NCBI GenBank assembly: GCA_963975885.1
Contig: CAXBIS010000006.1
Location: 62,001 to 126,000, forward strand
Reading direction: 5' to 3'
DNA length: 64,000 nt
DNA from: Pseudazoarcus sp963975885
GTDB lineage: Bacteria > Pseudomonadota > Gammaproteobacteria > Burkholderiales > Rhodocyclaceae
Part shown: one piece after another, positions 8,762 through 18,533 of the stretch
Numbering within the stretch: position 1 is the stretch's first letter
How the letters are laid out: each line of letters opens with the position of its first letter
The notes under the pieces: generated by a model
Seen by the model: only the letters and a program-made list of their open reading frames with translations
What the model was told of the DNA's origin: nothing
Database searches by the model: none
Made by a program: the position numbers and the translations under genes

Positions 8762-10024
8762 ATGGTGGCACGGCGCAGGCAGCAGATTTCGGTTCTGGTA
8801 TCGAGCACCTTCGCATTCACCGTGTGCTTCGCGGTGTGGATGATGTTCGCCGTGATCGGCATCCCCATCAAGGACGAGCTGGGCCTGAACGAGACCCAGT
8901 TCGGCCTGCTTGCCGCCACGCCGGTGCTGACCGGCTCCCTCTCGCGCCTGCCGCTGGGCATCTGGACCGACCGCTACGGCGGCCGCGTCGTTTTCTTCGT
9001 GCTGATGCTCACCACGGTAGTGCCGATCTGGCTCATCAGCTACGCCACCGAGTACTGGCAGTTCCTCGTGCTCGGCCTGTTCGTGGGCCTGGCCGGCGGT
9101 TCGTTCTCGGTGGGCATCGCCTACGCGGCACGCTGGTTCGAGCGCGGCAACCAGGGCTTCGCGATGGGCGTGTTCGGCGCAGGTAACTCGGGTGCGGCGC
9201 TGACCAAGTTCGTCGCCCCGGCGCTGGTGGTCGCTTTCGGCTGGCAGTTCGTGCCGCAGGCCTTCGCGGTGGCGATGCTGGTCACCGCCATCGCGTTCTG
9301 GTTCTTCAGCTACTCCGACCCCGCCCACCGCGTCTCGTCGAGCGTCACGCTCGCCGAACAGCTGCGGGTGCTCAGGAATCCGCGCGTGTGGAAGTACTGC
9401 CAGTACTACTCCATCGTCTTCGGCGGCTATGTCGCGCTGGCGCTGTGGATGACCAAGTACTACATCAACGAGTTCGGCGTCGGCATCGAGGTCGCGGCGC
9501 TGCTGGCGGCCTGCTTCTCGCTGCCCGGTGGCTTGCTGCGTGCGGTCGGCGGGTGGCTGTCGGACCGTCACGGCGCACACAAGGTCACCTGGTGGGTGAT
9601 GTGGGTGTCCTGGGTGTGCCTGTTCCTGCTGTCCTACCCGCACACCGAATTCACGGTGATGACCACCGACGGCCCGCAGAGCTTCGAAATCCATCACAAC
9701 GTCTGGGTATTCACCGCGCTGCTGTTCATCGTCGGCGTGGTGTGGGCCTTCGGCAAGGCCTCGGTCTTCAAGTACATCTCGGACGAGTTCCCCAACGAGA
9801 TCGGCGCGGTGTCAGGAATCGTCGGCCTGGTCGGCGGCCTGGGCGGCTTCCTGCTGCCCATCCTGTTCGGCGCGCTGCTCGACATCACGGGCGTGCGCTC
9901 GAGCGCCTTCATGCTGCTCTACGGCGTGACCTGCGTGTCGCTGGCGTGGATGTACTGGACCGAGGTGCGCAGCACCGACATTTTCCGCGGCCACGGCGGT
10001 GGTCCGGCCGCCGAGTCCCGCTGA
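8762..10024 (+). CDS. narK1: NarK1-type nitrate/nitrite MFS transporter
   Basis: This 420-residue, 12-helix member of the nitrate/nitrite porter family of the major facilitator superfamily carries the glycine-rich fingerprint GVFGAGNSGAALTKF in the first half and GIVGLVGGLGGF in the second. NarK1-type proteins are usually assigned to nitrate uptake, probably coupled to protons, across the inner membrane. AGGGAGG lies seven bases before the ATG. It is the first of the nar genes proper and is followed 26 bases later by narK2. A NarL-like heptamer lies upstream. The assignment rests on family resemblance and operon position. Confidence 0.93.
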   Translation: MVARRRQQISVLVSSTFAFTVCFAVWMMFAVIGIPIKDELGLNETQFGLLAATPVLTGSLSRLPLGIWTDRYGGRVVFFVLMLTTVVPIWLISYATEYWQFLVLGLFVGLAGGSFSVGIAYAARWFERGNQGFAMGVFGAGNSGAALTKFVAPALVVAFGWQFVPQAFAVAMLVTAIAFWFFSYSDPAHRVSSSVTLAEQLRVLRNPRVWKYCQYYSIVFGGYVALALWMTKYYINEFGVGIEVAALLAACFSLPGGLLRAVGGWLSDRHGAHKVTWWVMWVSWVCLFLLSYPHTEFTVMTTDGPQSFEIHHNVWVFTALLFIVGVVWAFGKASVFKYISDEFPNEIGAVSGIVGLVGGLGGFLLPILFGALLDITGVRSSAFMLLYGVTCVSLAWMYWTEVRSTDIFRGHGGGPAAESR

Positions 10025-10050
10025 CCCGGCATCATCGAAGGAGAAGGCAA

Positions 10051-11706
10051 ATGCAAGGCATGGCCACCACCCCGCAACAGGACGCGCGCAAGCACGGCGC
10101 CACCCTCGACGACTGGCGTCCCGAGGACGAGGCCTTCTGGGCCGAGACCGGCAGTCGTTTCGCCACGCGCAACCTGTGGATTTCGATTCCCGCGCTGTTC
10201 TGCGGCTTCGCCGTGTGGCTGATGTGGGGAATCATCGCGGTGCAGATGCTCAACCTGGGCTTTCCGTTCGCCCGCGAGGAGCTGTTCACGCTGACCGCGA
10301 TCGCGGGGCTGTCCGGCGCGACGCTGCGCATCCCCTCGTCCTTCTTCATCCGCCTGTCGGGCGGGCGCAACACCATCTTCCTGACCACGGCGCTGCTGAT
10401 GATTCCGGCCTTCGGCGCCGGCGTCGCGCTGCAGAGCACCGACACGCCGCTGTGGGTATTCCAGCTGCTGGCGCTGCTCTCGGGCATCGGCGGCGGCAAC
10501 TTCGCGTGCTCGATGAGCAACATCAGCACCTTCTACCCGAAGAGGCTGCAGGGCACGGCGCTGGGCCTGAACGCGGGTCTGGGCAACTTTGGCGTGACCG
10601 GTTCGCAGATCCTGATCCCGGCGGTGATGACGGTGGGCCTGTTCGGCGTCGTCGGCTTCGGCGAGTCGATGCCGCTGGTGCGTGACTCGGGCACGCTGCT
10701 GGGCAAGATTCCGGCGGGCACCCAGACCTTCATCCAGAACGCGGGTCTGGTGTGGCTGCTGCTGCTGGTGCCGCTGGCCATCGCGGCATGGTTCGGCATG
10801 AACAACCTCAGGAGCGTCTCGCCGACCATCGGCAACGCCGGCGCGGCCTTCCTCAAGGTGCTGCTGCTCTACGGCGTCGGCCTGGTGGTCGCCGCGCTGG
10901 GTCTTTGGCTGTATCTGCCCGCGCCGACCGGCCTGGGCGTGCTCAACATGTGGGTGGCGATGCCGCTGATCATCGTCGCCACGCTGCTGGCGATGAAGGT
11001 CGTGGCCTTCGGCGACATGAAGGCCAACCTCAACCGCCAGTTCCGCATCTTCTCGAACAAGCACACGTGGTCGATGACGGTGCTCTACATCGTCACCTTC
11101 GGCTCCTTCATCGGCTTTTCGATGGCCGTGCCGCTGTCGATCACGGTGATCTTCGGCTTCCAGCACCTGCCCGACGGCGCCGGCGGCCTGACCCATACCA
11201 CGCTCAACCCCAACGCCCCGTCGGCCCTGACCTGGGCGTGGATCGGCCCCTTCGTGGGTGCGGCCACGCGTCCGCTGGGCGGCTGGATCTCGGACAAGGT
11301 CGGCGGCTCCATCGTCACCCAGATCGTCTCGCTGGTGATGGTGGTGGCCTCGGTGGCGGCCGGCTACGTGATGTTCCTGGCCTACCGTTCGCCCACGCCG
11401 GAGGCGTACTTCCTGGTCTTCATGCTGCTGTTCGTGGCGCTGTTCGCCGCCTCGGGCATCGGCAACGGCTCGACCTTCCGCAGCGTCGGCGTGATCTTCG
11501 ACCGCGAGCAGGCCGGCCCGGTGCTGGGCTGGACTTCGGCGGTGGCCGCCTACGGCTCCTTCATCGCGCCGGTGGTGATCGGCCAGCAGATCAAGGCCGG
11601 CTCGCCGGAAGTCGCGATGTACGGCTTCGCCGTGTTCTACGCGCTGTGCCTGATCCTCAACTGGTGGTTCTACCTGCGCCGCAACGCCTACGTGAAGAAC
11701 CCGTGA
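10051..11706 (+). CDS. narK2: NarK2-type nitrate/nitrite antiporter
   Basis: This 551-residue transporter has an N-terminal cytoplasmic tail (MQGMATTPQQDARKHG) and twelve membrane helices. The two nitrate-porter fingerprints are visible: GLNAGLGNFGVTGSQ in the first half and GIGNGSTFRSVGVIF in the second. NarK2-type proteins exchange external nitrate for internal nitrite, removing the toxic product of NarG. An open frame extends further upstream through narK1 in another phase, but the ATG at 10051 follows AAGGAG at a suitable distance and gives the family start. narG starts 34 bases after the stop. Confidence 0.95.
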   Translation: MQGMATTPQQDARKHGATLDDWRPEDEAFWAETGSRFATRNLWISIPALFCGFAVWLMWGIIAVQMLNLGFPFAREELFTLTAIAGLSGATLRIPSSFFIRLSGGRNTIFLTTALLMIPAFGAGVALQSTDTPLWVFQLLALLSGIGGGNFACSMSNISTFYPKRLQGTALGLNAGLGNFGVTGSQILIPAVMTVGLFGVVGFGESMPLVRDSGTLLGKIPAGTQTFIQNAGLVWLLLLVPLAIAAWFGMNNLRSVSPTIGNAGAAFLKVLLLYGVGLVVAALGLWLYLPAPTGLGVLNMWVAMPLIIVATLLAMKVVAFGDMKANLNRQFRIFSNKHTWSMTVLYIVTFGSFIGFSMAVPLSITVIFGFQHLPDGAGGLTHTTLNPNAPSALTWAWIGPFVGAATRPLGGWISDKVGGSIVTQIVSLVMVVASVAAGYVMFLAYRSPTPEAYFLVFMLLFVALFAASGIGNGSTFRSVGVIFDREQAGPVLGWTSAVAAYGSFIAPVVIGQQIKAGSPEVAMYGFAVFYALCLILNWWFYLRRNAYVKNP

Positions 11707-11740
11707 CCCGCACCCGAACGAATTCGCAAGGAGTGAAACG

Positions 11741-14700
11741 ATGAGCCACTTTCTCGACCGACTGCAGCACTTCACGACACCCACCGAGTCCTTCGCCGGC
11801 GGTCACGGCACGGTCACCGGCGAGGACCGCACCTGGGAAGACGCCTACCGCAACCGCTGGGCGCACGAAAAGGTCGTGCGCTCGACCCACGGGGTCAACT
11901 GCACGGGTTCGTGTTCGTGGAAGATCTACGTCAAGGGCGGCATCGTCGCCTGGGAGACGCAGCAGACCGACTACCCGCGCACGCGCGCCGATCTGCCCAA
12001 CCATGAGCCGCGTGGCTGTGCGCGCGGCGCCTCCTACTCGTGGTACCTGTACAGCGCCAACCGCGTGAAGTACCCGATGGTGCGCGGTCGCCTGATGGCG
12101 CACTGGCGCGCGGCGCGCAGCGTGGCCAACAGCGCCGTCGACGCCTGGGCGATGGTCGTCGAGGACGAGGACAAGCGGCGCGACTACCAGCGCCAGCGCG
12201 GCCTGGGTGGCTTCGTGCGGGCGAGCTGGGACGAGGTCGACGAGATCATCGCGGCCGCCAACGTCTACACCATCAAGAAGTACGGCCCGGACCGCGTCAT
12301 CGGCTTTTCGCCGATCCCGGCCATGTCGATGGTCTCCTACGCCGCCGGCAGCCGCTATCTGAGCCTCATCGGCGGCGTGTGCATGAGCTTCTACGACTGG
12401 TACTGCGACCTGCCGCCGTCCAGCCCGCAAGTGTGGGGCGAGCAGACCGACGTGCCCGAGTCGGCCGACTGGTACAACTCGACCTTCCTCATCGCCTGGG
12501 GCTCGAACGTGCCGCAGACGCGTACCCCGGACGCGCACTTCTTCACCGAGGTGCGCTACAAGGGCGCCAAGACGGTGGCGATCACGCCCGACTACTCCGA
12601 GGTCGCGAAGCTGTGCGACCTTTGGATGCATCCCAAGCAGGGCACGGATGCGGCGCTCGCGATGGCCATGGGCCACGTCATCCTCAAGGAGTTCTACTTC
12701 GAACGGCGCAGCGCGTACTTCGATGACTACGTGCGGCGCTACACCGACCTGCCGCTGCTGGTGCAGCTCGAGGAGCGCACGCTGGGCGACGGCCGCAAGG
12801 TCATGGTACCGGGACGCTATCTGCGCGCCAGCGACCTCAAGGGCGCGGCCGGGCAGGGCAACAACCCCGAATGGAAGACACTGGCCTTCGACGAGGCCGG
12901 GCGCGTGGTCGTGCCCAACGGTTCCATCGGCTTCCGCTGGGGTGCGGAAGGGCGTGAGGACGAGGGGCGCTGGAACCTCGAGGACAAGGAGGCCGGCGGC
13001 GACAAGCAGGTGAAGCTGCGCCTGTCCGCGCTCGAGGTCGATGCCCCGGCGCATGACGTGGCCGATGTCGGCTTCCCGTACTTCGGCGGCATCGCGACGC
13101 CCAACTTCACCGCCAACACGCAGGAAGAGGTGCTGGTACGCAAGGTGCCGGTGACTACCGTCAAGCTCGAATCGGGCGAGGCGACGGTCGCCACCGTGTT
13201 CGATCTGGTCGCGGCCAACTACGGCGTCGCGCGCGGTCTGGAAAACGAGTTTGGGACCCCCACGCTCGACGCTGACGCGTCTTCGCTGCCCCCCGAGGGG
13301 GCGGGTGATGCCTTGGGGCGGCCCTGCGGCATCACCGGCGCCGCCACCAGCTACGACGACGACGTGCCCTACACGCCGGCCTGGCAGGAGAAGATCACCG
13401 GTGTGCCGCGTGACCAGGCCATCGCCGTGGCGCGCCAGTTTGCCGACAACGCCGACAAGACCCGCGGCAAGTCCATGGTGATCATCGGCGCGGCGATGAA
13501 CCACTGGTACCACAGCGACATGAACTACCGCGGCATCATCAACATGCTGATGCTGTGCGGCTGCATCGGCCAGAGCGGCGGCGGCTGGGCGCACTACGTG
13601 GGCCAGGAGAAGCTGCGTCCGCAGACCGGCTGGACGGCGCTGGCCTTCGCGCTGGACTGGATCCGCCCGCCGCGCCAGCAGAACTCGACGAGCTTCTTCT
13701 ACGCGCACACCGACCAGTGGCGCTACGAAAAACTCGGCGTCGACGAGATCCTCTCGCCGCTGGCCGACAAGGCCGCCTTCGGCGGCAGCCTGATCGACTA
13801 CAACGTGCGCGCCGAGCGCATGGGCTGGCTGCCCAGCGCGCCGCAACTGCAGACCAACCCGCTGGAAGTCGCGCGCACCGCGGCCGAGCGCGGCGTCGAA
13901 GCGAAGGACCATGTGGTCGCCGGCCTCAAGGACGGCTCGCTGAAGATGAGCTGCGAGGACCCGGATCATCCGGCCAACTGGCCGCGCAACCTGTTCGTTT
14001 GGCGCTCCAACCTGCTCGGCTCCTCGGGCAAGGGTCACGAGTACTTCCTCAAGCACCTGCTGGGCACCAGTCATGGTGTGCAGGGCAAGCACCTCGGGGA
14101 CGATGACGCCAAGCCGCAGGAAGTGGCCTGGCACGACAAGGCTCCGGAAGGAAAGCTCGACCTGCTGGTGACGCTGGACTTTCGCATGAGCACGACCTGC
14201 CTGTATTCGGACATCGTGCTGCCCACCGCGACCTGGTACGAGAAGAACGATCTGAACACCAGCGACATGCATCCCTTCATCCACCCGCTGTCGGCCGCGG
14301 TCGACCCGGTGTGGGAGTCGAAGAGCGACTGGGAGATCTACAAGGGCTTCGCGAAGAAGTTCTCCGAGGTCTGTGTCGGTCATCTGGGCGTCGAGAAGGA
14401 AGTGGTGCTCACCCCGCTGATGCACGACACCCCGGCCGAGCTGGCCCAGCCCTTCGACGTCAAGGACTGGAAGCGCGGCGAGTGCGAACTGGTGCCGGGC
14501 AAGACGGCGCCGCAGATCGCCGTGGTCGAGCGCGACTACCCCAATACCTACGCGCGCTTCACCGCGCTGGGTCCGCTGATGAACAAGCTCGGCAACGGCG
14601 GCAAGGGCATTGGCTGGAACACCCAGGACGAGGTGCACCAGCTGGGCGAACTCAACGGTGTGGTGGCCGAGGAGGGCACGAGTTGCGGCATGCCGCGCAT

Positions 14701-15598
14701 CGTCTCGGACATCGACGCGACCGAGGTCGTGCTCTCGCTCGCGCCGGAGACCAACGGCCATGTCGCGGTCAAGGCCTGGGCCGCGCTGTCGAAGATCACC
14801 GGGCGCGACCACACCCATCTGGCGCTGCACCGCGAGGACGAGAAGATCCGTTTCCGCGACATCCAGGCGCAGCCGCGCAAGATCATCAGCTCGCCCACCT
14901 GGTCCGGGCTGGAGAGCGAGAAGGTCAGCTACAACGCCGGCTACACCAATGTGCATGAGCTGATCCCGTGGCGCACGCTCACCGGCCGCCAGCAGTTCTA
15001 CCTGGACCACCCGTGGATGCAGGCCTTCGGCGAGGGCCTGTCGAGCTACCGGCCGCCGGTGGACCTGAAGACCATCGAGGAGGTCATGGGTCGCAAGCCC
15101 AACGGCCACAAGGAGATCACGCTCAACTTCATCACGCCGCACCAGAAGTGGGGCATCCACTCGACCTACAGCGACAACCTGATGATGCTCACGCTCAACC
15201 GCGGCGGGCCGGTGATCTGGCTGTCGGAGGACGACGCGAAGGGCGCCGGCATCGAGGACAACGACTGGGTCGAGCTGTTCAACGCCAACGGCGCGATCGC
15301 CGCCCGCGCGGTGGTCAGCCAGCGCGTCAATCCGGGCATGGTGATGATGTATCACGCGCAGGAAAAGATCATCAACACGCCGGGGTCCGAGATCACCGGC
15401 ATGCGCGGTGGCATCCACAACTCGGTCACGCGCATCGTCACCAAGCCCACGCACATGATCGGCGGCTACGCCCAGTTCAGCTACGGCTTCAACTACTACG
15501 GCACGATCGGCACGAACCGCGACGAGTTCGTCGTCGTGCGCAAGATGAACCGCATCGACTGGCTCGACGACGAAGTCGCCGAACCGGCCGGCGCCTGA
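11741..15598 (+). CDS. narG: Respiratory nitrate reductase alpha subunit NarG
   Basis: The catalytic molybdenum subunit (1285 residues) reduces nitrate to nitrite on the cytoplasmic face of the membrane. The FS0 cluster ligands are His50, Cys54, Cys58 and Cys93, each one residue on from E. coli NarG. The segment with the Asp ligand to molybdenum is present (FYDWYCDLPPSSPQVWGEQT). The start lacks a Tat signal and has GGAG upstream. The protein is longer than the about 1246 residues usual for the family. Much of the excess is an in-frame stretch near residues 504-530, where a palindromic repeat element has been taken into the coding sequence (see 13253-13330). It works with NarH and NarI, and NarJ inserts the cofactor. 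Confidence 0.98.
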   Translation: MSHFLDRLQHFTTPTESFAGGHGTVTGEDRTWEDAYRNRWAHEKVVRSTHGVNCTGSCSWKIYVKGGIVAWETQQTDYPRTRADLPNHEPRGCARGASYSWYLYSANRVKYPMVRGRLMAHWRAARSVANSAVDAWAMVVEDEDKRRDYQRQRGLGGFVRASWDEVDEIIAAANVYTIKKYGPDRVIGFSPIPAMSMVSYAAGSRYLSLIGGVCMSFYDWYCDLPPSSPQVWGEQTDVPESADWYNSTFLIAWGSNVPQTRTPDAHFFTEVRYKGAKTVAITPDYSEVAKLCDLWMHPKQGTDAALAMAMGHVILKEFYFERRSAYFDDYVRRYTDLPLLVQLEERTLGDGRKVMVPGRYLRASDLKGAAGQGNNPEWKTLAFDEAGRVVVPNGSIGFRWGAEGREDEGRWNLEDKEAGGDKQVKLRLSALEVDAPAHDVADVGFPYFGGIATPNFTANTQEEVLVRKVPVTTVKLESGEATVATVFDLVAANYGVARGLENEFGTPTLDADASSLPPEGAGDALGRPCGITGAATSYDDDVPYTPAWQEKITGVPRDQAIAVARQFADNADKTRGKSMVIIGAAMNHWYHSDMNYRGIINMLMLCGCIGQSGGGWAHYVGQEKLRPQTGWTALAFALDWIRPPRQQNSTSFFYAHTDQWRYEKLGVDEILSPLADKAAFGGSLIDYNVRAERMGWLPSAPQLQTNPLEVARTAAERGVEAKDHVVAGLKDGSLKMSCEDPDHPANWPRNLFVWRSNLLGSSGKGHEYFLKHLLGTSHGVQGKHLGDDDAKPQEVAWHDKAPEGKLDLLVTLDFRMSTTCLYSDIVLPTATWYEKNDLNTSDMHPFIHPLSAAVDPVWESKSDWEIYKGFAKKFSEVCVGHLGVEKEVVLTPLMHDTPAELAQPFDVKDWKRGECELVPGKTAPQIAVVERDYPNTYARFTALGPLMNKLGNGGKGIGWNTQDEVHQLGELNGVVAEEGTSCGMPRIVSDIDATEVVLSLAPETNGHVAVKAWAALSKITGRDHTHLALHREDEKIRFRDIQAQPRKIISSPTWSGLESEKVSYNAGYTNVHELIPWRTLTGRQQFYLDHPWMQAFGEGLSSYRPPVDLKTIEEVMGRKPNGHKEITLNFITPHQKWGIHSTYSDNLMMLTLNRGGPVIWLSEDDAKGAGIEDNDWVELFNANGAIAARAVVSQRVNPGMVMMYHAQEKIINTPGSEITGMRGGIHNSVTRIVTKPTHMIGGYAQFSYGFNYYGTIGTNRDEFVVVRKMNRIDWLDDEVAEPAGA
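13253..13330 (+). repeat. Short palindromic repeat element inserted in-frame within narG
   Basis: The segment contains CTGCCCCCCGAGGGGGCGG followed by CCTTGGGGCGGCCC. This is the style of dispersed palindromic intergenic repeats that I recall from Burkholderiales/Rhodocyclales genomes. It is read through as GTPTLDADASSLPPEGAGDA and so on, residues not expected in NarG, between VARGLENEF and the conserved SYDDDVPYTPAWQEKITG. No second copy was noticed in this window. Confidence 0.6.
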
Positions 15599-15608
15599 GG
15601 AGACCGCT

Positions 15609-17132
15609 ATGAGAATTCGAGCCCAGATCGGCATGGTGCTGAACCTCGACAAGTGCATCGGCTGCCACACCTGCTCGGTGACCTGCAAGAACGTGTGGAC
15701 CAGCCGCGAAGGTGTCGAATACGCCTGGTTCAACAACGTCGAGACCAAGCCCGGCATCGGTTACCCCAAGGAATGGGAGAACCAGGACAAGTGGAACGGC
15801 GGCTGGGTGCGCAAGGCCGACGGTTCCATCGAACCGCGCCAGGGCGGCAAGTGGAAGACGCTGATGCGCATCTTCGCCAACCCCAACCTGCCGCAGATCG
15901 ACGACTACTACGAGCCCTTCACCTTCGACTACCAGCACCTGCACACCGCGCCGGAGATGAAGGCGGCACCCACGGCGCGTCCGCGCAGCCTGATTACCGG
16001 CAAGCGCATGGAGAAGATCGAGTGGGGGCCGAACTGGGAGGAGATCCTCGGCGGCGAGTTCTCCAAACGCTCCAAGGACAAGAACTTCGACGACGTGCAG
16101 AAGGACATCTACGGGCAGTTCGAGAATACCTTCATGATGTATCTGCCGCGGCTGTGCGAGCACTGCCTGAACCCGACCTGTGTGGCCTCGTGCCCGTCCG
16201 GCTCGATCTACAAGCGCGAGGAGGACGGCATCGTGCTCATCGATCAGGACAAGTGTCGCGGCTGGCGCATGTGCGTCTCCGGCTGCCCGTACAAGAAGAT
16301 CTACTACAACTGGAAGAGCGGCAAGGCCGAGAAGTGCATCTTCTGCTACCCGCGCATCGAGGCGGGTCAGCCCACCGTGTGTTCGGAGACCTGCGTCGGG
16401 CGCATCCGCTATCTGGGCGTACTGCTGTACGACGCCGACGCCATCGAGCGCGCGGCCAGCACGCCGCACGACCGCGACCTGTACCAGGCGCAGCTGGACG
16501 TCTTCCTCGATCCGCACGATCCCAGGGTGATCGAGCAGGCGCGCGCCGACGGCATCCCCGATTCCTGGCTGGAGGCGGCCAAGATCAGCCCGGTCTACAA
16601 AATGGCGGTGGACTGGAAGGTCGCGCTGCCGCTGCACCCGGAATACCGCACGCTGCCGATGGTGTGGTACGTGCCGCCGCTCTCGCCGATCACCGCCGCG
16701 GCCAACGCCGGCGAGATCGGCTCCATGGGCAGCCTGCCGGATGTCGATTCACTGCGCATCCCGGTCAAGTATCTGGCCAATCTGCTCACCGCCGGCGATA
16801 CCGGGCCGGTCACCGCGGCGCTCAAGAAGATGCTCGCGATGCGTGCCTTCCAGCGTGCCAAGCACGTCGACGAGCGCGAGGATGCCGAGGTGCTGGCCGA
16901 GGCCGGGCTCACCGTCGCCCAGGTCGAGGACATGTACCACGTCATGGCGATTGCCAACTACGAGGACCGCTTCGTGATCCCGACGGCGCACCGCGAGTAC
17001 GCGGAGAACGCCTTTGACCTGCGCGGCGGCTGCGGCTTCTCGTTCGGCAACGGCTGCTCGGACGGCGTCAGCGACGCGAGCCTGTTCGGCGGCAAGAAGA
17101 AACGCACCATTCCCATCATCGCGGAGCTGTGA
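15609..17132 (+). CDS. narH: Respiratory nitrate reductase beta subunit NarH
   Basis: This 507-residue electron-transfer subunit carries electrons from NarI haem to NarG through four iron-sulfur clusters. The first ligand group is Cys16, Cys19, Cys22 and Cys26 (CIGCHTCSVTC). Later groups are CEHCLNPTCVASCP and KCRGWRMCVSGCP, where Trp replaces a Cys and marks the 3Fe-4S cluster, then KCIFCYPRIE with VCSETCVG. The start lies 10 bases after the narG stop with GAGGAG upstream. The stop overlaps the narJ leader region. Confidence 0.98.
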   Translation: MRIRAQIGMVLNLDKCIGCHTCSVTCKNVWTSREGVEYAWFNNVETKPGIGYPKEWENQDKWNGGWVRKADGSIEPRQGGKWKTLMRIFANPNLPQIDDYYEPFTFDYQHLHTAPEMKAAPTARPRSLITGKRMEKIEWGPNWEEILGGEFSKRSKDKNFDDVQKDIYGQFENTFMMYLPRLCEHCLNPTCVASCPSGSIYKREEDGIVLIDQDKCRGWRMCVSGCPYKKIYYNWKSGKAEKCIFCYPRIEAGQPTVCSETCVGRIRYLGVLLYDADAIERAASTPHDRDLYQAQLDVFLDPHDPRVIEQARADGIPDSWLEAAKISPVYKMAVDWKVALPLHPEYRTLPMVWYVPPLSPITAAANAGEIGSMGSLPDVDSLRIPVKYLANLLTAGDTGPVTAALKKMLAMRAFQRAKHVDEREDAEVLAEAGLTVAQVEDMYHVMAIANYEDRFVIPTAHREYAENAFDLRGGCGFSFGNGCSDGVSDASLFGGKKKRTIPIIAEL

Positions 17133-17134
17133 GC

Positions 17135-17821
17135 ATGAAGACCACCGAGATGAAATACACGCTGCGTGCGCTCGCCGCGCTGCTGTCCTACCCGGACGCC
17201 GAGCTGCGTGCGCATGTTCCCGACCTGCGCGCGGCGCTGGTCGACGAGGGTGCCCTGTCGGCCGCGCGGGTGGCCGAGCTCGACGCGCTGTTGCGCCAGC
17301 TCGAACGCGCCCGGCCGCTCGAGGCCGAGGCCGAATACGTCGAGCTGTTCGACCGCGGCCGCGCCACTTCGCTGCACCTGTTCGAGCACGTGCATGGCGA
17401 TTCGCGCGATCGCGGACCGGCGATGGTCGATCTGGGGCAGACCTACTCGCAGGCCGGCCTCGATCTCGCGCCCGACGAGCTGCCCGACTATCTGCCGGCG
17501 GTGCTCGAGTTCGCCTCCACGCAGCCGGCGCTCTCGGCGCGCGATTTCCTCGGCGAGACCGCCCACATCCTCAACGCCATCTTCAACGCACTCGAGGGGC
17601 GCGGCAGCCGCTACGCCGCCGTGCTCAACGCTGCGGTCGAGCTCGCGGGCGAGAAGGTCAGGGCGGTCAAGCTGCCGCCCGAGCCGGAAATCGACGAGGC
17701 CTGGACCGAGCCCGAACCCTTCGGGGGCTGCTCCTCGGCCGGTCAGTCGCGTCCCGAGCAGCCGCAAACCGTCCAGTTCGTCCGCAAGGCGGACGTGCAC
17801 ACCATCGGAGCCGCACAATGA
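17135..17821 (+). CDS. narJ: Nitrate reductase maturation chaperone NarJ
   Basis: This protein of 228 residues belongs to the TorD/NarJ chaperone family, which holds apo-NarG for molybdenum cofactor insertion and membrane docking and is not part of the final enzyme. The visible family pattern is LAALLSYPDAELR near the start and YVELFDRGRATSLHLFEHVHGDSRDRG in two adjacent pieces mid-protein. A GTG at 17129 is in frame, but the GGAG at 17123 is correctly spaced for the ATG at 17135. The stop overlaps the narI start as ATGA, indicating translational coupling. Confidence 0.96.
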   Translation: MKTTEMKYTLRALAALLSYPDAELRAHVPDLRAALVDEGALSAARVAELDALLRQLERARPLEAEAEYVELFDRGRATSLHLFEHVHGDSRDRGPAMVDLGQTYSQAGLDLAPDELPDYLPAVLEFASTQPALSARDFLGETAHILNAIFNALEGRGSRYAAVLNAAVELAGEKVRAVKLPPEPEIDEAWTEPEPFGGCSSAGQSRPEQPQTVQFVRKADVHTIGAAQ

Positions 17822-18522
17822 AAACCATCGACTTCTTCCTGTTCGGGATCTACCCGTACATCTGTCTGGCGGTGTTCTTCCTCGGCAGCCTGCTGCGCTT
17901 CGACCGTGACCAGTACACGTGGAAGAGCGACTCGTCGCAGATGCTGCGCGCCGGACAGCTGCGACTGGGCAGCAATCTGTTCCATGCCGGCGTGCTGTTC
18001 CTGTTCTTCGGCCACTTCTTCGGCATGCTGATGCCGCACTTCATGTACGAGCCCTTCATCAGCGCCGGCTCCAAGCAGGTGCTGGCGATGGTTTCCGGCG
18101 GCATTGCGGGGCTTGCGGCAATCGTCGGTCTGAGCCTGCTGCTGCACCGGCGTCTGACCGAGCCGCGCATCCGCGCCAACTCGAAGTTCAGCGACATTGC
18201 AATGCTGTGGCTGCTGTGGGTGCAGCTCGCGCTGGGCCTGCTGACCATCCCGCTGTCCGCGCAGCACCTGGACGGCAGCATGATGATGGCCCTGGCCGAA
18301 TGGGGGCAACGCATCGTCACCTTCCGCGGCGGCGCGGTGGAGATGATCGGCGGCGCCGGTTTCATCTTCAAGGCGCACCTGTTCCTCGGCATGACCATCT
18401 TCCTGGTCTTTCCCTTTACCCGTCTGGTGCATGTGTGGAGCGGCTTCGGCGCGCTCGCCTACCTGCGTCGCCCCTATCAGGTCGTGCGCAGCCGCCGTGT
18501 CGGCCTGCCGGGCCAGCGCTGA
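17818..18522 (+). CDS. narI: Respiratory nitrate reductase gamma subunit NarI (cytochrome b)
   Basis: This 234-residue membrane cytochrome oxidises quinol on the periplasmic side and passes electrons to NarH. Five membrane helices can be traced. The haem ligands are His56, His66, His187 and His205, at the same numbers as in E. coli NarI (in FHAGVLFLFFGHFFG and AHLFLGMTIF...LVHVWSG). The start overlaps the narJ stop by four bases. The parvulin gene follows 11 bases later. Confidence 0.97.
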   Translation: MKTIDFFLFGIYPYICLAVFFLGSLLRFDRDQYTWKSDSSQMLRAGQLRLGSNLFHAGVLFLFFGHFFGMLMPHFMYEPFISAGSKQVLAMVSGGIAGLAAIVGLSLLLHRRLTEPRIRANSKFSDIAMLWLLWVQLALGLLTIPLSAQHLDGSMMMALAEWGQRIVTFRGGAVEMIGGAGFIFKAHLFLGMTIFLVFPFTRLVHVWSGFGALAYLRRPYQVVRSRRVGLPGQR

Positions 18523-18533
18523 AGGAGTGAGTC

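Noticed and set aside
11657..15757. 1366-codon open frame on the minus strand opposite narG
   Set aside because: It covers narG antisense, has no domain pattern and a composition like other shadows. narG shows all catalytic motifs.
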